From: Echiichthys vipera
Taxonomy: Eukaryota; Chordata; Actinopteri; Perciformes; Trachinidae
Assembly: GCA_963691815.1 (NCBI GenBank)
Contig: OY829662.1
Location: forward strand, 2,604,676 to 2,668,675
DNA length: 64,000 nt
Reading direction: 5' to 3'
Under the pieces are notes generated by a model, which saw only the letters and a list, made by a program, of their open reading frames with translations, was not told the DNA's origin and did no database searches. This document shows positions 34,669 to 50,376 of the stretch, one piece after another (the stretch's first letter is position 1; every line of letters starts with the position of its first letter). The position numbers and the translations under genes were made by a program.

Positions 34669-35007
34669 ACACTGCAAACCAAACCGGGGGGGGTTACAGG
34701 TTCTGAAGGAATCAGATAAACCTTTGGCTGGAGTGTCCCTGAGGAATGCATCAGGGACCGGGGGTCATTTTGCGCTTCATCTTTTAGTAAAAGACCAGTT
34801 TTTAGGTTAAAACACAACGAAAAGGATTGATCAGTTGTTGATTATGATTATTTATTTGTCTTCAAATTGTTAAAGAAAAGTTAGTGGAGGAGGGGCGACG
34901 CCCACAGCCGGGTAGAAGCTCTAACCTTATAAGTAACGAGGTGTAACCCCGAGCGTGTCTTTTAAACTTACCGTAACCCTTCCTAGCTAACGTTAGCTAG
35001 CTGCTAA
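34669..35007 (+). repeat. Inserted copy of the cbx2 3' flank
   Basis: Nearly identical (about a dozen single-base differences by eye, plus small gaps) to 39151-39512, which begins 12 bases after the cbx2 stop codon. The inserted copy is flanked by the 7-bp direct repeat CCTGTGT (34662-34668 and 35008-35014). The uninterrupted repeat at 31822-31884 carries only one such heptamer (cctatgt). The 39.15-kb copy has no flanking duplication. There are no terminal inverted repeats and no poly(A) tail. A missing agatgtgttttga near the start lies between two 'acca' or 'aacc' words. Confidence 0.85.
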
Positions 35008-35127
35008 CCTGTGTGGACCATGATAAGTATGGAAAAATGTTTGTGTTGTTTCAAGACGATTATCTCACTTTCTAAAATAAAATATCTGAATATATTCAAA
35101 TCCAAACAAGCTTACTAACGCATTATG

Positions 35128-35339
35128 TAGATGTGGAGAGTGTGGACTGGTGGCTGGAGGTGCTGTTGAGCAAGGCACCGAACCCCCAACTGCTCAGGGC
35201 CCCGATCCACTGGCAGCCCCCTCGCTCTGACATCTCTCCATTAACTGCATGTATATAGGTCCTGTCTGTGCATGTGTGTGTGTGTAACATGTATAATAAC
35301 AGAGTGAAAAAATTAAATTTAATAAAGTAATTCTTCTTC
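35128..35339 (+). repeat. Interspersed repeat, LINE-tail-like, next to the cbx2 promoter
   Basis: The text 'gagcaaggcaccgaaccccc', 'ctctgacatctctccattaa' and 'gtatataggtcctgtctgtg' belongs to a repeat that I recognise as common in fish genomes. It ends in AT-rich 'aatttaataaagtaattc'. It stops about 125 bp before the cbx2 start codon. Confidence 0.65.
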
Positions 35340-35465
35340 TTTACTTGGTAGCTTTATTTTGAAGGCGGCACCGCGGGCTTCCGGGCCTGCCTCGGTGTAA
35401 CCCCGGTGAGCTGGACGCGCCTCTCGCCCTGTGATAGAGGCTTCTTGCCGGGGGTGAAGGCAGAC

Positions 35466-39139
<3,674 letters not shown>

Positions 39140-39150
39140 CAGGACTCCAG

Positions 39151-39512
39151 ACACTGCAAACCAGATGTGTTTTGAACCAAACCAGGGTGCGGGGGGGTTA
39201 CAGGTTCTGAAGGAATTAGATAAACCTTTGGCTGGAGTGTCCCTGAGGAATGCAGCAGGGACCGGGGGTTATTTCGCGCTTCATCTTTTAGTTAAAGACC
39301 AGTTTTTAGGTTAAAACACAAAGAAAAGGATTGATCAGTTGTTGATTATGATTATTTATTTGTCTACAAATTGTTAAAGAAAAGTTAGTGGAGGAGGGGG
39401 CGACGCCCACAGCCGGGTAGAAGTTCTAACCTTATAAGTAACGAGGTGTAACCCCGAGCCTGTCCTTTAAACTTACCATAACCCTTCCTAGCTAACGTTA
39501 GCTAGCTGCTAA
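39151..39512 (+). repeat. cbx2 3' flank, source-like member of a repeat pair
   Basis: Begins 12 bases after the cbx2 stop codon and is near-identical to 34669-35007. Unlike that copy it has no flanking target duplication, and it carries the extra agatgtgttttga. If transcribed, it forms the start of the cbx2 3' UTR. Confidence 0.85.
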
Positions 39513-41962
39513 CTTAAGTGTTGACACGTAGTATGACAGGTCCGTTCAGTGGGTATGATTTAGCATCTAGCCCACAAAGCTGCAAGGTTTCAAAGTTGCA
39601 TCGTAACTTAATCACCTTTAAAGTGTCAGGGTAGAACTCCAATGGTCCGGCGTAGGTTGCTGAATCTGTGTGAAACATTAGCATTCATACATTTATTCAC
39701 GCTGATCTCTAGGTATGAGCAGGAGGGGTAGTTTCTCTTTTGGCTAGCAGACATTTAGTTTATAAAATGTCATGTGTTGTGAGTCAAATATCAAATCGAT
39801 AGTTATTTGTTTGTATAGTATTTTTTTAACATTTCAAAAGTTAGCTACCTCTTTTTATCGACGTTTGCTGCGTATGTATATTCATTTCTCATGGGACGGG
39901 AGAACCGTTCCCTCCAGGGTATACCGTCAGTGTGTCCGTATGATTACTTTTATATAGCTCTAAATGTATTAGACTCTCACGCTGTATAAACTTGTACCAG
40001 CGGGAGACAGCGGCTTTTTTTCTGTATCATGAAAAGCTCCATCAGAACGGCCTCCGAGCTCCACCCGCTGTTGAACTGTGCGCAACGTTATCGCCTCAGA
40101 AAGAAGTTTCATTCCACAGTGCAGACAGTTTATCAGCAAGGGTTTCCAAACGGGCCGAAGCATGTGGGGAGTCAGATACAGTATCTGTGTTTCTCCTCTG
40201 TCCAGATAAGACCCAGCCTGAGATTTGCTCCTCTGCCTCTGCGCCAGCTCTGTCCTTCACTCACCCGGCAGCTCTAATCTTCTCAGACTTGTAATTAGTG
40301 CGGACAAAAACCAGAGAACTGTGCTTGTGTTGACACCGCAGGGCGATCACGGCCGGTACACCTGATGCACGGCTTCCCACGAGCCTTTGAGATGGCCAGA
40401 GGCAGCGGCTTTGACTCCGCCGTGGGAGAGGCCGGGGTGTGGACAGAGCTCGACAATAAACCCCTCGGCATTGTTTGTCGCCGACCACAAAACACCAGAT
40501 GTTATCATGTCTGCCGCTGCTGGTGTTTCCAAACGCGGAGGACTGAAATGCAAAAGATTCTGTTGGGTTTTTCTTTCTCTGTTCTTCTTTTCCTTGCAGC
40601 TGCAGACGTCTCGTTTCACCCGCCTGCATGGGCTCAGGAGCTGCAGGCCCGGCCTCCCAGAGAGGAGAAAAAAAAAAGATCTTTATCTGATGTAACGGAA
40701 AAGAAACCACAACAATGTGCGCTACATTCTGCTCCCTCGAGAGGAGTTCAGCAACAAAGCACTTCGACTGAACTCTTCTGTCTAATCCTGCTCTGCAGAC
40801 TGTGCCTTTCTTTCCCTCAAAGACTAAACACAAAGGCATTACCCCAAAGATAGCTAGAATTTCAGGTTGTTCAGTAAAGAAGTACCCCTAGAGCATATGG
40901 AGACCGGACCGTTTCCTTGTCCCTATTGTTTTGAGACAGAGAAAAAGGAAGAGGTTTCACAAATGCGTGGAACAGACACGTTTAACGCCTTATTGAAACA
41001 GTGGTTTAAAGTTAGAGTAGTCCTCATTCAGGACAGGCTGAAAACAAAAGGGCTGATTCTCAGATTACAGGTGAAAAATGGGCGCTCAGCATTCGCCGTC
41101 TTGTCAGTACAGCTTATTTTAAAGTCAATGAAACGCATCACGTGTTAGGTAAAGTTTAGCGTAGGCGCCATCACAGTGTCACGTATCAACCACGCGGTAG
41201 GCTACGGGGTAATGCACAGTGTTTATACGGAAAATGTTTTTTATTGTATCTCCTTTTCTTAACTAACGAAAAGAACAAAACGTGGCATAAATGTCTCCAG
41301 CTGTGGTCTTTTGTTCTCTAAAATAGATCTACTAACATCTCAATGGCATGTTGTTCTTTTCACAATCTATTTATTTAAAATCAGGAGCCTTTCAGGGTAG
41401 GACGGTGTCACCAATCCTTGTATTGTGCCGCTCGTCAAATCGACTAATAAAATGGTGCAAACCTACGTCTCACTTCTTTGGTTTCAACTTGCTGAGTCTC
41501 TCTGAGTTACAGGACTGTGTATTGAATTTGCCGGCCACATTAAGTAGAACAGGGTCCGTACGGGTGCTTACAATCCTTGAAGAAGCTTGAATTTTAATGT
41601 TTTCTTTTCAAGGTTTGAATAGTGCTCGAGTTTTGGACGAAGTTTTCGTAAATGCTTGAACTTTTATTCGCTTTTCTTTCACAACAAATTTTAGTTTCCT
41701 CATCATTTTTCTTCAGATTTCTTATCCTACAATATCAGTTGTTTATAGCCTAACACCATCTCTTTTAGCAACATGTACGTCATATCTGTAGAAATGTGTA
41801 ATTCACCACAGCTGTGCGGTGCTGGAAAACCTTGAAACGTGCTTCAATTTGACCTCGGAGGTACGAACACAGGTAGGAGTCGAAGGAGGGGTGGGACAAA
41901 ATGTTGAAACGGCAATAAATCCTCTTCAGATATATATACTTTTATTAAAGAGAGAAATGTGG

Positions 41963-42652
41963 ACTTTGCTTAGTTTATTTGTAGTTTCATGGTAATTACT
42001 TATGTCTACGTATATCATATACAGGTCATTTTATAGGTAAGATCGCACACGTGGACGTGGATAAGTTGCAAACTCAGCTCAGACTTGATGCACTCTGCTG
42101 TACGTTGATTCATCTCAGTTGTGACACAGACGGCACAAAGGCAGTGAATAAATACAGGACTGTATATTGAACGTGTTTGGGTTACTTTGCTTAGCTTATT
42201 TGTAGTTTAATGGTAATTATTTATGTATGTGTATATCATATACAGGTACTTTTACAGGTAAGATGGCGCACGTGGACGTGGATGTCATGTCTTCCTATAA
42301 TCAATCGTGCAATAATGTCCTTGGATCTGTTCTAAGATTCCATCTTTTCACTTTAATTTAGTTTTATTTTTAGTCTGTGCATTTTTCTTAACTTAAATTT
42401 TATTGCAGCCTTTTTAAAACTCTATTTTTTGACCCTGTTTAGTTTAATATATATTGTGACTTTCTTTGTGTCCAGGGAGACGTGCAAAGTAAGACTTTCA
42501 TTGTGCCGTGCGACGTCTGTCTTAACTGAACATATGACAATTAAACATCTTGAATAAGTTGCAAACTCAGCTCAGACTTCATGCACTCTGCTGTACGTTG
42601 ATTCACGTCAGTTGTGACACAGACGGCACAAAGGCAGTGAATAAATACATGG
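41963..42652 (+). repeat. Local tandem duplication interrupted by a LINE-like 3' end
   Basis: The unit with 'ttatttgtagttt', 'gtatatcatatacaggt' and 'cacgtggacgtgga' (from about 41963) runs on through 'taagttgcaaactcagctc' and 'ggcacaaaggcagtgaataa' to about 42172. It starts again at about 42186. In the second copy the run breaks after cacgtggacgtgga (42283) and resumes at 42554. The intervening 271 bp is a separate insertion. Confidence 0.85.
42283..42553 (+). mobile_element. LINE-like 3'-end insertion
   Basis: The insertion interrupts a duplicated unit between 'acgtgga' and 'ataagttgc', which are contiguous at 42055-42069. It ends with 'gtaagactttcattgtgccg' and 'gacaattaaacatcttgaa', the typical end of fish non-LTR elements. 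There is no coding content and no clear target duplication. Confidence 0.6.
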
Positions 42653-44075
42653 TTATGATTCGCTGATGAGAAATAAAACAGGATGTCAGGACTGGATTCG
42701 ATCCTTCGATTCTCTCTGAGGCTGTTTGGTTTCCTCTCCATCGGCACAGCTGATAAAAAGTCACATATTAAAGATTAAAAACACAGCCAATGAGACTTCA
42801 ATGAGACTCCCTTTATCTATTCTCTCCACCTCATGGACAGTTACTGCCGACAGCCACTGGGTGGTGCTGCTGTACTTGAAGGTGAAGACACACAAGAGTG
42901 CTTCAGTTCCTTAATTAACCATAATTATAATCTGTTGGTTTACACACTTGAGATTGAACCCCTTAACTCGATGTGTCTTATTATGTGCAGCAAACAAACT
43001 GTCAAGTTTCTGACTCTCACATTAAAAACTCCCAATAGAGTCTCAACAATAACAGTCAAACAGCATGCACTGGTGTTTCCTCCACACAAAGGAAAACGCA
43101 TATCTACCACCAGAGTTTCTCATTTCTGGAGCTCGCCAAGAGCAACGTCGATGTCCTCCGTTTCCACTGCATCCTCATCTGATCATCCTGATAACTTTGG
43201 AAACCTGTACATGCCTCTGACATGCCGACGCTTTCACTGTACGCCCGGCGATTCAATTTCAGCCGCTCAGTCCATTTGATTCGCCCCGGGTCTGTGTACT
43301 GTAGGTATTGAGTGTGTGTGTGTATGGCTTGGCTGCGCAATACCTTATGTTCCTAACCCACAAACTTGGAGTCCGGAGCTGCGCTGAGAACGGGGGGAGG
43401 CAACCGCAAAATAACTCAGCTTTTGATTTGGCACTTAGTGGTTCAAATCAAATAATCTCTCAGTAACGACGGAGTAGCTCCCTCTGACAGGACAGAGGAG
43501 AGTACAGCGAGTTTCCCATCATTCCTCGGCTGCAGACAGCTGCGAGAACGGGCCGTGCTGTGGTATTCATCTATGGTCACACGTGTATACTTCATACGCG
43601 TGACCTGTAACCATGATGACAAAGTGGGATGTTCTCCGTTTGTGTGTAGGGACTCTTCTCATGCTGCTGCAGAGGTTTGCTGTTATTTTCAGCAGCATTA
43701 GTGGTTAAAAAAGACCTTTGAATGCCTTCACCGCACTGCCCCGAGCTAATCACTGTTAGCCACGTCCGGCTGTCAGCGACTCTCCTGGATTTCTCTGTGA
43801 ACAGTAAATACATGAGAAAAAACTGTCTCTATGATTTATTTGATGAGTGCTGAAAAAGCCCATGGGATGATTTTGCGCCGTAATGACACTTTAAGGTCTT
43901 GGTGTGTTAATGTGGAGGGATTTTTGAGCACTTTTATTAATCACGGGCGGCCAATAACGTTTACATTTTCACCAAATCTGTGTAAGAAATGGTATCAACC
44001 CAAAAACTACTGCAGCAACATATGGGATATAATTAAGCATGGTGATCGTATACTTCCATCATGATGTTCTAAACC

Positions 44076-44278
44076 AGGGCTGCCCGACCCTGCTCCTGGA
44101 GGGCCGCTGTCCCGCGTGTTTTGGGTTTCTCCTGCTCTAACACGCTTGAGTCTAACGATTGTCAAACCTGTGACAAGCTTCAGCTGCTTGATAACGACCA
44201 CATCATTAGATTCAGGTGTTTTGGAGCAGGGAGAAACCTAAAACATGCAGGACGGCGTCCCTCCAGGAGCAGCCATGC
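44076..44278 (+). mobile_element. hAT-type MITE (203 bp)
   Basis: Flanked by an exact 8-bp direct repeat TCTAAACC (44068-44075 and 44279-44286). Its two ends are imperfect inverted repeats (cctgctcctggagggc near the left, ctccaggagcagccatgc at the right). The family, with 'ctgctcctggag', is familiar from many fish genomes. Non-coding. Confidence 0.88.
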
Positions 44279-44440
44279 TCTAAACCCTTGTACTCTCTAA
44301 AGCTTCCACATTTGAATAGGTGCCTTAAAAAAACAGATTTATGACTAGAAAAGCTGGCTCTCAAATTAAACTCCAGGTTCCCAGCTTCCAGATGATGCAC
44401 ACCACGTCTGTGTTGCATATACTGTTGACCTGCTATCTAT

Positions 44441-44800
44441 CTTTTCGTCGACCAAATCTGCAGTAAACACTCCACCTCCGCATCACACCAACGTGAACCT
44501 TTCACCGCCATTGTTTGAAATGTCCGCGCATGGTCCCTCCTTCTTTTTTCTACGTCCCAACAGGCGCACAGGAAATGACCTCAGAACCGCCGTAGGCCTC
44601 GTGCTCGTACACGTGCGCACGCTCGTGCTCGTACATGTGCAAACGTGCTTTACTAAAGCCCACCTCTCCCAAACGGGCCGTGGATGGAAAGCGTGCCACA
44701 GCTAGGCACGGTACGGTTACACTCACACTGGTCAAACAAACTAGACTTCACCCGTAAAACCTGTTTGGGCACGGTACGGAGGAACAGTGGGAGTGCGCCC
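44441..44800 (-). mobile_element. PIF/Harbinger-type MITE, copy E (truncated)
   Basis: Begins within the reverse of the Myb-like relic (gtcgaccaaatctgcag). It contains cgtacacgtgcgcacg and ends in the terminal repeat gtgggagtgcgccc followed by TTA. It corresponds to the inner and right part of copy D. The missing end was lost before or after insertion. Confidence 0.8.
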
Positions 44801-47676
44801 TTAGGCTCCCTCCTGAAAAAGCCCTGTCTGCTCTGATTGGTCGGCGTTTGGGGCTTTTTCACATCTGCACTCTCTGGACCATCGTCGCTGTGAAATGACT
44901 GTAGCAGCACTTTCTATCTATATAAGGTATAGTTGTGACATCACAACTGTACAGGAAGTCCTGACGGCTCGTTTAAAGACACAGTCACAGCCTCTGAATA
45001 CGGGCTGTGTGCTTTTCTCTGTGGATTCAGAATTTTTGATACTCAGTATTTATACAGCGCTCCTGCCTTTTAGAAGAAGACAATACAAACTTACAATATG
45101 GGACCTTTAAATACAGTACTTAGAGTTAGAGCACATCCCACCACTGGGTCCCGGTGTCACGGGGAAAGTGGTGTAAGAAGCTCATTTTCCAGCGTTGTTA
45201 TTGTTCTGCTGAAGAGACTAAATGCACAAGAAAGTCTGCAGCCCCTTTCAACACGCAGACACCCCTCTCCCTCTCTCACCACCTCTGTATTTACACGCTC
45301 TTAAAAACACTGTCACGCAGCCCGACCAACTGACAGAAGTTATCATTACACAAAGCGCTCGATTCCATAATTTATAGAGATCCCCGTCCCAGTCATGTGG
45401 AATTCTCCCAAAATAAATTCAAGTAAACACTTACGCGACAAAGAGGCACTCACAGTGGCCTGGTATGCATAAACAGTATGAACAGTGTGACAGTGTAATC
45501 CCAACACCCCCCCGGCCCAACACACACACACGTATACCCAACAACCCAGCCCAGCGCTGACTTCAGGCTGGGGTTGGGAACGAGCCGAAACCCCCCGCCT
45601 CACGCCGATGCACCAACCCCGATCCCCGACACCCCCCCCAAACCCCACCTCCCCGCCTCCCCACCCACACCTGACTCCTGGCAAAATAAGCCAGACTCCA
45701 ATCCATCTTCCATCGCAATAACACACACCCCAAACCATGTTGTTTTGAAGAGCATTCAGCGAGTTCATCTCTGGGGATGTTTTTGTTTTTTCCCCCCCGG
45801 GACGTCTCATTGTTTTAGCAACACAAGATACAATAAATCCATCAGCTCTTTGCTTAACTCTGGCCTTTGTTTAAACGCCAGAAATACGTTTTTTTTTCCA
45901 TGATGCATCGTTGAAAGTAAGCGACTGATACAGAGGATGCAACCGAAGGGACGGTTATGGAAGAAAATGCTTCTGCAGGCGGACAATGAGCTTCATAACC
46001 TGAATTAATAGTACAAAATATAGAGATTATTGTCAGAAGAGGGCATTCTTTAGAAAGGTGTGCAGTTGTGCTCATCATAACAGTCATATATGTATATTTA
46101 ATTGCTTTATAAAGACTTTATAGCAAACAGGAGGCAGCAGTAAAACACCCTTCTATCATTGGCCCGACTCCAGGCTGCGTGTTGACTAATGTGGGTATTT
46201 AAAGGCCAATACTCATATTGATATTCCATTCTCTGCTTGTGTTTGTGTTTGGGCTCCTCTCTACCTCGGAGGATTGTAACCGAACAGGGCTGGTTGAGTT
46301 TAAAACGCCTGGGACGGTTGCTATTCGATTTCAAAGGGAATGTTTAGAAACCTGATCCGACCCTCCAGCGAGCATACCTTCTCCGCCCACGTCTCCCTCG
46401 CCCCTCATTCTAAATCACTCCGCTGGAGCAGTGTAAACAAACTTCAGTTTGCTCTCTGATATTGAGAGGTTAAGACAAGCGGCAATCCTCCACTATGACA
46501 ACACGGCCTCAGACAGACGATGTCATCTGTCTTACCTCACTCTCCATCCATCACTGCGCCGGAGTCGACATGTCTGACAGTCCCACTCTCGCTTTTCTCG
46601 CTGGCACAGGCCTCCACATCTGTCACATTTTCCCTCCAAGCTTACTTTTATTACACCAGATGAAGTCCGCCTCCTTCTCTCCGAATTCACGGACACCTGA
46701 AGGGCAAGCAGGCAGAGAGGAGACCTATTGATTAGTCACGGTGTCTGATGTCGTCCTAGCTCCATAAACACTTTTTTCGATTGCCACTCAACTACATGTA
46801 AAACGTGACGGAGCCGTGTCAGAGCCATGTTGTTGAAAAATATTTCATCTGAAGCTTCTACCTGAACATGTTAAAATGTCAAAGTTGACCCAAAAAAAGT
46901 AAATTAACTGGGTTTGGAAGTCAGTTCTGCAAATAATGAACATTTCACAATTAACTAAAGTGAGTGATTTGAGTTTTTAAGCTGGCGAAAGGGAGAAGAA
47001 CTGGTTAATGAGTATTAAATAATAATAATTAGCAAGGCCTGAGTGATTTTGAGGTGATTCTGATTTAAAAGGGGGTAAATCACAGATTACCTATGAGCTG
47101 AAATTAAAATTGAGCCTTTCTATGTGGATTGTGAATCAATTTTGCACCAAAATGACTCTGCAAAGCTACTCAGACGGCTGCTTTTCCTATTATTTTTGTT
47201 ACCTTTTTAAACAAATGATGTTAAAGAATATTTAAGATCATTTTATATTATTATACGAACTATGTATGACATTGTCAACCAATTCTATAAAGGAACACAG
47301 AAAACAAACAAGAATAAATAAATGAAATAAACAGCTAAATAATCATCATGTTCAACATCAGTCAAAGCAAGAACACATGCTATATCACCCAAAGCATCTG
47401 CAGTATGTGTTAAAAACATAAAAAAATGGTTTTCATATTGGCAAACGTATACGCTGATACTGATAATTGGTCTCACTCTACTTTAGAGGGATGATACATT
47501 TTATATATTACAAGCACACAACTTTAAAACTAATGAAACAACACTTTATAGTTGCATTCCTCCTCTACGGATTAAAGTGCTTAAAGATTAAAGAAGGACC
47601 TAAATCGGAGCCCTGTGGAACACCAAATAATGTTCTATGACGGGCGTAACTGCAAAAACTCTGCTAGTCAGAGTTC
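44801..47676. other. Gene-free stretch
   Basis: No exon recognised. 45500-45680 is C-rich and CA-rich. Frames such as 45346-45810 (-) and 45574-45903 (+) simply reflect that composition. No repeat family could be named. Confidence 0.5.
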
Positions 47677-48026
47677 ATTCATCTTCAATCTCTTGTCCCA
47701 GTCGGGGTCACGGGGGGCTGGAGCCGATCCCAGCTGACATGGGGCGTGAGGCGTGTTCCACCCTGGACAGGACGCCAGTCTATCACAGGACACATAGAGA
47801 CGAACAGAGACAGACAACCATTCACACCCACGGGTGATTTAGAGTCATCAATGAACCGAACACCTGCACGTCTTTGGACTGTGGGAGGAAACCGGAGAAC
47901 CCGGAGAAAACCCACGCAGACACGGGGACAACATGCAAACTCCACACAGAAGGGCCCCAGCTGGGATGCAAACCTGGAACCCTCTCGCTGTGAGGTGCCA
48001 TTGCTAACCACTACACCACCGTGTAG
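47677..48026 (-). mobile_element. tRNA-derived SINE, full-length, minus strand
   Basis: Reading in reverse: the tRNA-like head (gtggttagcaatggcacctc, B-box-like ggtttgcatcc), the central domain and the tail ending in tgaatgaa. It belongs to the same family as 48302-48656 but is inverted. Confidence 0.92.
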
Positions 48027-48301
48027 CCTGATTGTTTTTTTTTTGTTGTTTTTTTTTTAATTATTATTTAATCTATCTAGAAGATTTGTCACGCGGTACC
48101 ACCTGAAGGAACAGTCGCAGAGAAACCTGATTTCATCGCTTCCAAAAAATCCCCAAAAAAAAAGATTTGACATGAATCTAAAACTGTGGTTTTTAATTAC
48201 AATCATTAATAACTCATCTCTGAAAATGACCCTTCAGTCATTGATTCAGTGAGATCTCTGTGAGAACTATGGACGTTAAATATGTCTTTTATATTCTTAA
48301 C

Positions 48302-48656
48302 TGGGGCGACACGGTGAAGTGGTGGTTAGCACTGTCGCCTCACAACGAGAGGGTTCCTGGTTTGAATCCCAGCTGGGGCCCTTCTGTGTGGAGTTTGCAT
48401 ATTCTCCCCGTGTCTGCGTGGGTTTTCTCCGGGTTCTCCGGTTTCCTCCCACAGTCCAAAGACGTGCAGGTGTTCGGTTCATTGATGACTCTAAATCACC
48501 CGTAGGTGTGAATGGTTGTCTGTCTCTGTTTGTCTCTATGTGTCCTGTGATAGACTGGCGTCCTGTCCAGGGTGGACCCCGCCTCACGCCCGATGTCAGC
48601 TGGGATCGGCTCCAGCCCCCTGCGACCCCGACAGGGACAAGAGGTTGAAGATGAAT
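48302..48656 (+). mobile_element. tRNA-derived SINE, full-length, plus strand
   Basis: The best-preserved copy in the window: head 'gtggttagcactgtcgcctc' with B-box-like ggtttgaatcc, HE1/V-SINE-type central domain, LINE-related tail 'gggatcggctccagccccct', ending gaagatgaatga. With 47677-48026 it forms an inverted pair about 275 bp apart. Confidence 0.94.
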
Positions 48657-50368
48657 GATAATCTGAACTGTATGAGCCAACATTCACATTCATTGTTATT
48701 ACCACACCAGCGGAGCGGCTCTCACTGTTGGGTAGTCCACCACGTTGGCTGAGATGTTAGCATGCTAACACTAAACTAAGGTGGTGAGCAAGGCAAACAT
48801 TAAACCTGCTAAACATCAGAAGGTGAGCATTAGCATTAGCATATTACGCTGTAAATCATGTTTTTTTAATGGTGTCAACGTCGACATGTGACACGTCTGC
48901 TCCCGAATAACGCTAATGATTAACACAATATGCTAAAACACTGACAAAGTGACAGAGAGAACGGGATAAAGTCAAATAAAAGTACGACAGAAGGGAGTAT
49001 GACAAAGAAGTCGGAGAAGTTATTGTACAAAAGCAGTTTTTTGACATGAAACACACATTTGTCGGCGGCAGCAGTTTCTTTTAACACCCACGGGGCAGGA
49101 ATACGGAGGAATCTCCCTCTGCTGTGAAGCTGAGGTAACAAAGTCAAACAGTATCTACCAGACAGAAGGTGCCAGCGGGACGTTCGCCCCTCTGATCTTT
49201 TGCATAATCTGCTCAGGGGAAGACACAGCTACTCTCCTTACCACCTTCAAAGGCTCCTCTCCTTAACTTCCAGCCTCACATCCTAATCTGATTGAGGAGG
49301 AGAGAAAATATTGACTATTTCACAGGACAAAGCAGTGTCAATGTTTGAAACCACTGCCACGATACACTAGTGGAAATTGAGCTCAAATATTGACAGTAAC
49401 TCTTGACTTTAAATGTAGATTTCTTCAACAGGTTAATTTGATTTGAGGCTAGAAAACCCGTATTCGCAGACATCCTTCTGAGCTTTAAGGTTCCCAAATG
49501 CTGCATTCGTTTCCCCAAAACTGGGGCCCTGTGGTCAGCCCACAAAGAGACTCCATAAAGCCAGTGGCACCAGGAGAGGCGTGCTGATAAATCAGCGGAA
49601 GGCCGCGAACGAGGCCCGGTGCCGGCGGACCTGTGTGCAACAGGACAACTCTATCGGTGAATTTCACAGGTCATTACTCTGGCTCCAGCCATCGCAGCCT
49701 CCAGTGGCTCTGGAGACGGCCAGCTTTTTTCTCAGAGACAACAGCTTACTGGGCTTTGTGCTGGCTAAACAAGCGTGTCTGTCTCACAGCAGTAGATTAA
49801 TGTCCAGATAGAGGGTTCGCTCCTCGGGGAGACCTGCAGAGGAGCCATCCCTCAACCTTCGGAGGCCATTACACAATAACAAAATAACAAAATGTGTAAG
49901 AGGGGCTCATTGACTGAACCCTGTCCTCTGGGGCTGCAGAGAGAGTCTCACCCGATAGAGGAGGGATGAATTCACTGAAAACCAGAGTAAGAGAGAGAGA
50001 GACAGAGAGAGAGAGCACGTCAAACAGCTGCTAGCTGATGGGTGTAAATAAGGAGAAACAAAGGTTGTCACGGTAGCAGGATTTTGAACTTCCATACAAT
50101 AGTATATTTAAAAAATTGGATCGTTTGCACACAGTCCCGGTACAAAACAAGTGAAAACACACCGTGATTTTCTCCTGTTTCATCTCTGCAGCCTCAGGTT
50201 GAACATCTGACTCCAGATCTGAATACTTTGGATACTGTTGAATGTGGATATCGTATCGCTTTGAAACACGTTAATAAAAAGCATCGTTACTTCGTAAAAA
50301 AGAAGCAAACTTCTGACAACTTTATAAGAAACAGTAAAAGAAAAGTATAAAGAGAACCACAGTCCAGG
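48657..50368. other. Gene-free stretch
   Basis: No exon recognised and no repeat family named. A short gagaga-rich patch is at 49990-50015. 49300-49870 is non-repetitive and of even composition. Confidence 0.5.
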
Positions 50369-50376
50369 GCTGCAAC

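Larger units (their letters stand above)
31689..35127. other. enpp7-cbx2 intergenic region, repeat-dense
   Basis: Contains the probable enpp7 poly(A) signal at 31774, a tRNA-like repeat (31822-31884), a SINE split by a Harbinger MITE (31972-32931), the possible alternative enpp7 exon (33153-33210) with its own AATAAA at 33382, and the repeat at 34605 interrupted by a cbx2 3'-flank copy. 33211-34600 holds nothing I can name. Confidence 0.6.
39513..44075. other. Downstream flank of cbx2, no further exon recognised
   Basis: In tetrapods CBX8 and CBX4 follow CBX2, but no chromodomain-like exon is visible here on either strand. The frames at 40261-40853 overlap on both strands and carry no domain that I know. 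Internally duplicated text at 41.96-42.65 kb is listed separately. The first AATAAA after cbx2 is at 40455-40460. Confidence 0.5.

Noticed and set aside
40261..40853. Overlapping frames of up to 192 codons on both strands downstream of cbx2
   Set aside because: They overlap each other antisense, show no chromodomain (cbx8 or cbx4 would be expected here) and no other known domain.
48302..48370. tRNA gene
   Set aside because: The tRNA-like head with a B-box belongs to a SINE that continues into the central domain and LINE-like tail; the same is true at 31972 and 47677 (reverse). The tRNA-like text at 31822 and 34605 is also an interspersed repeat.
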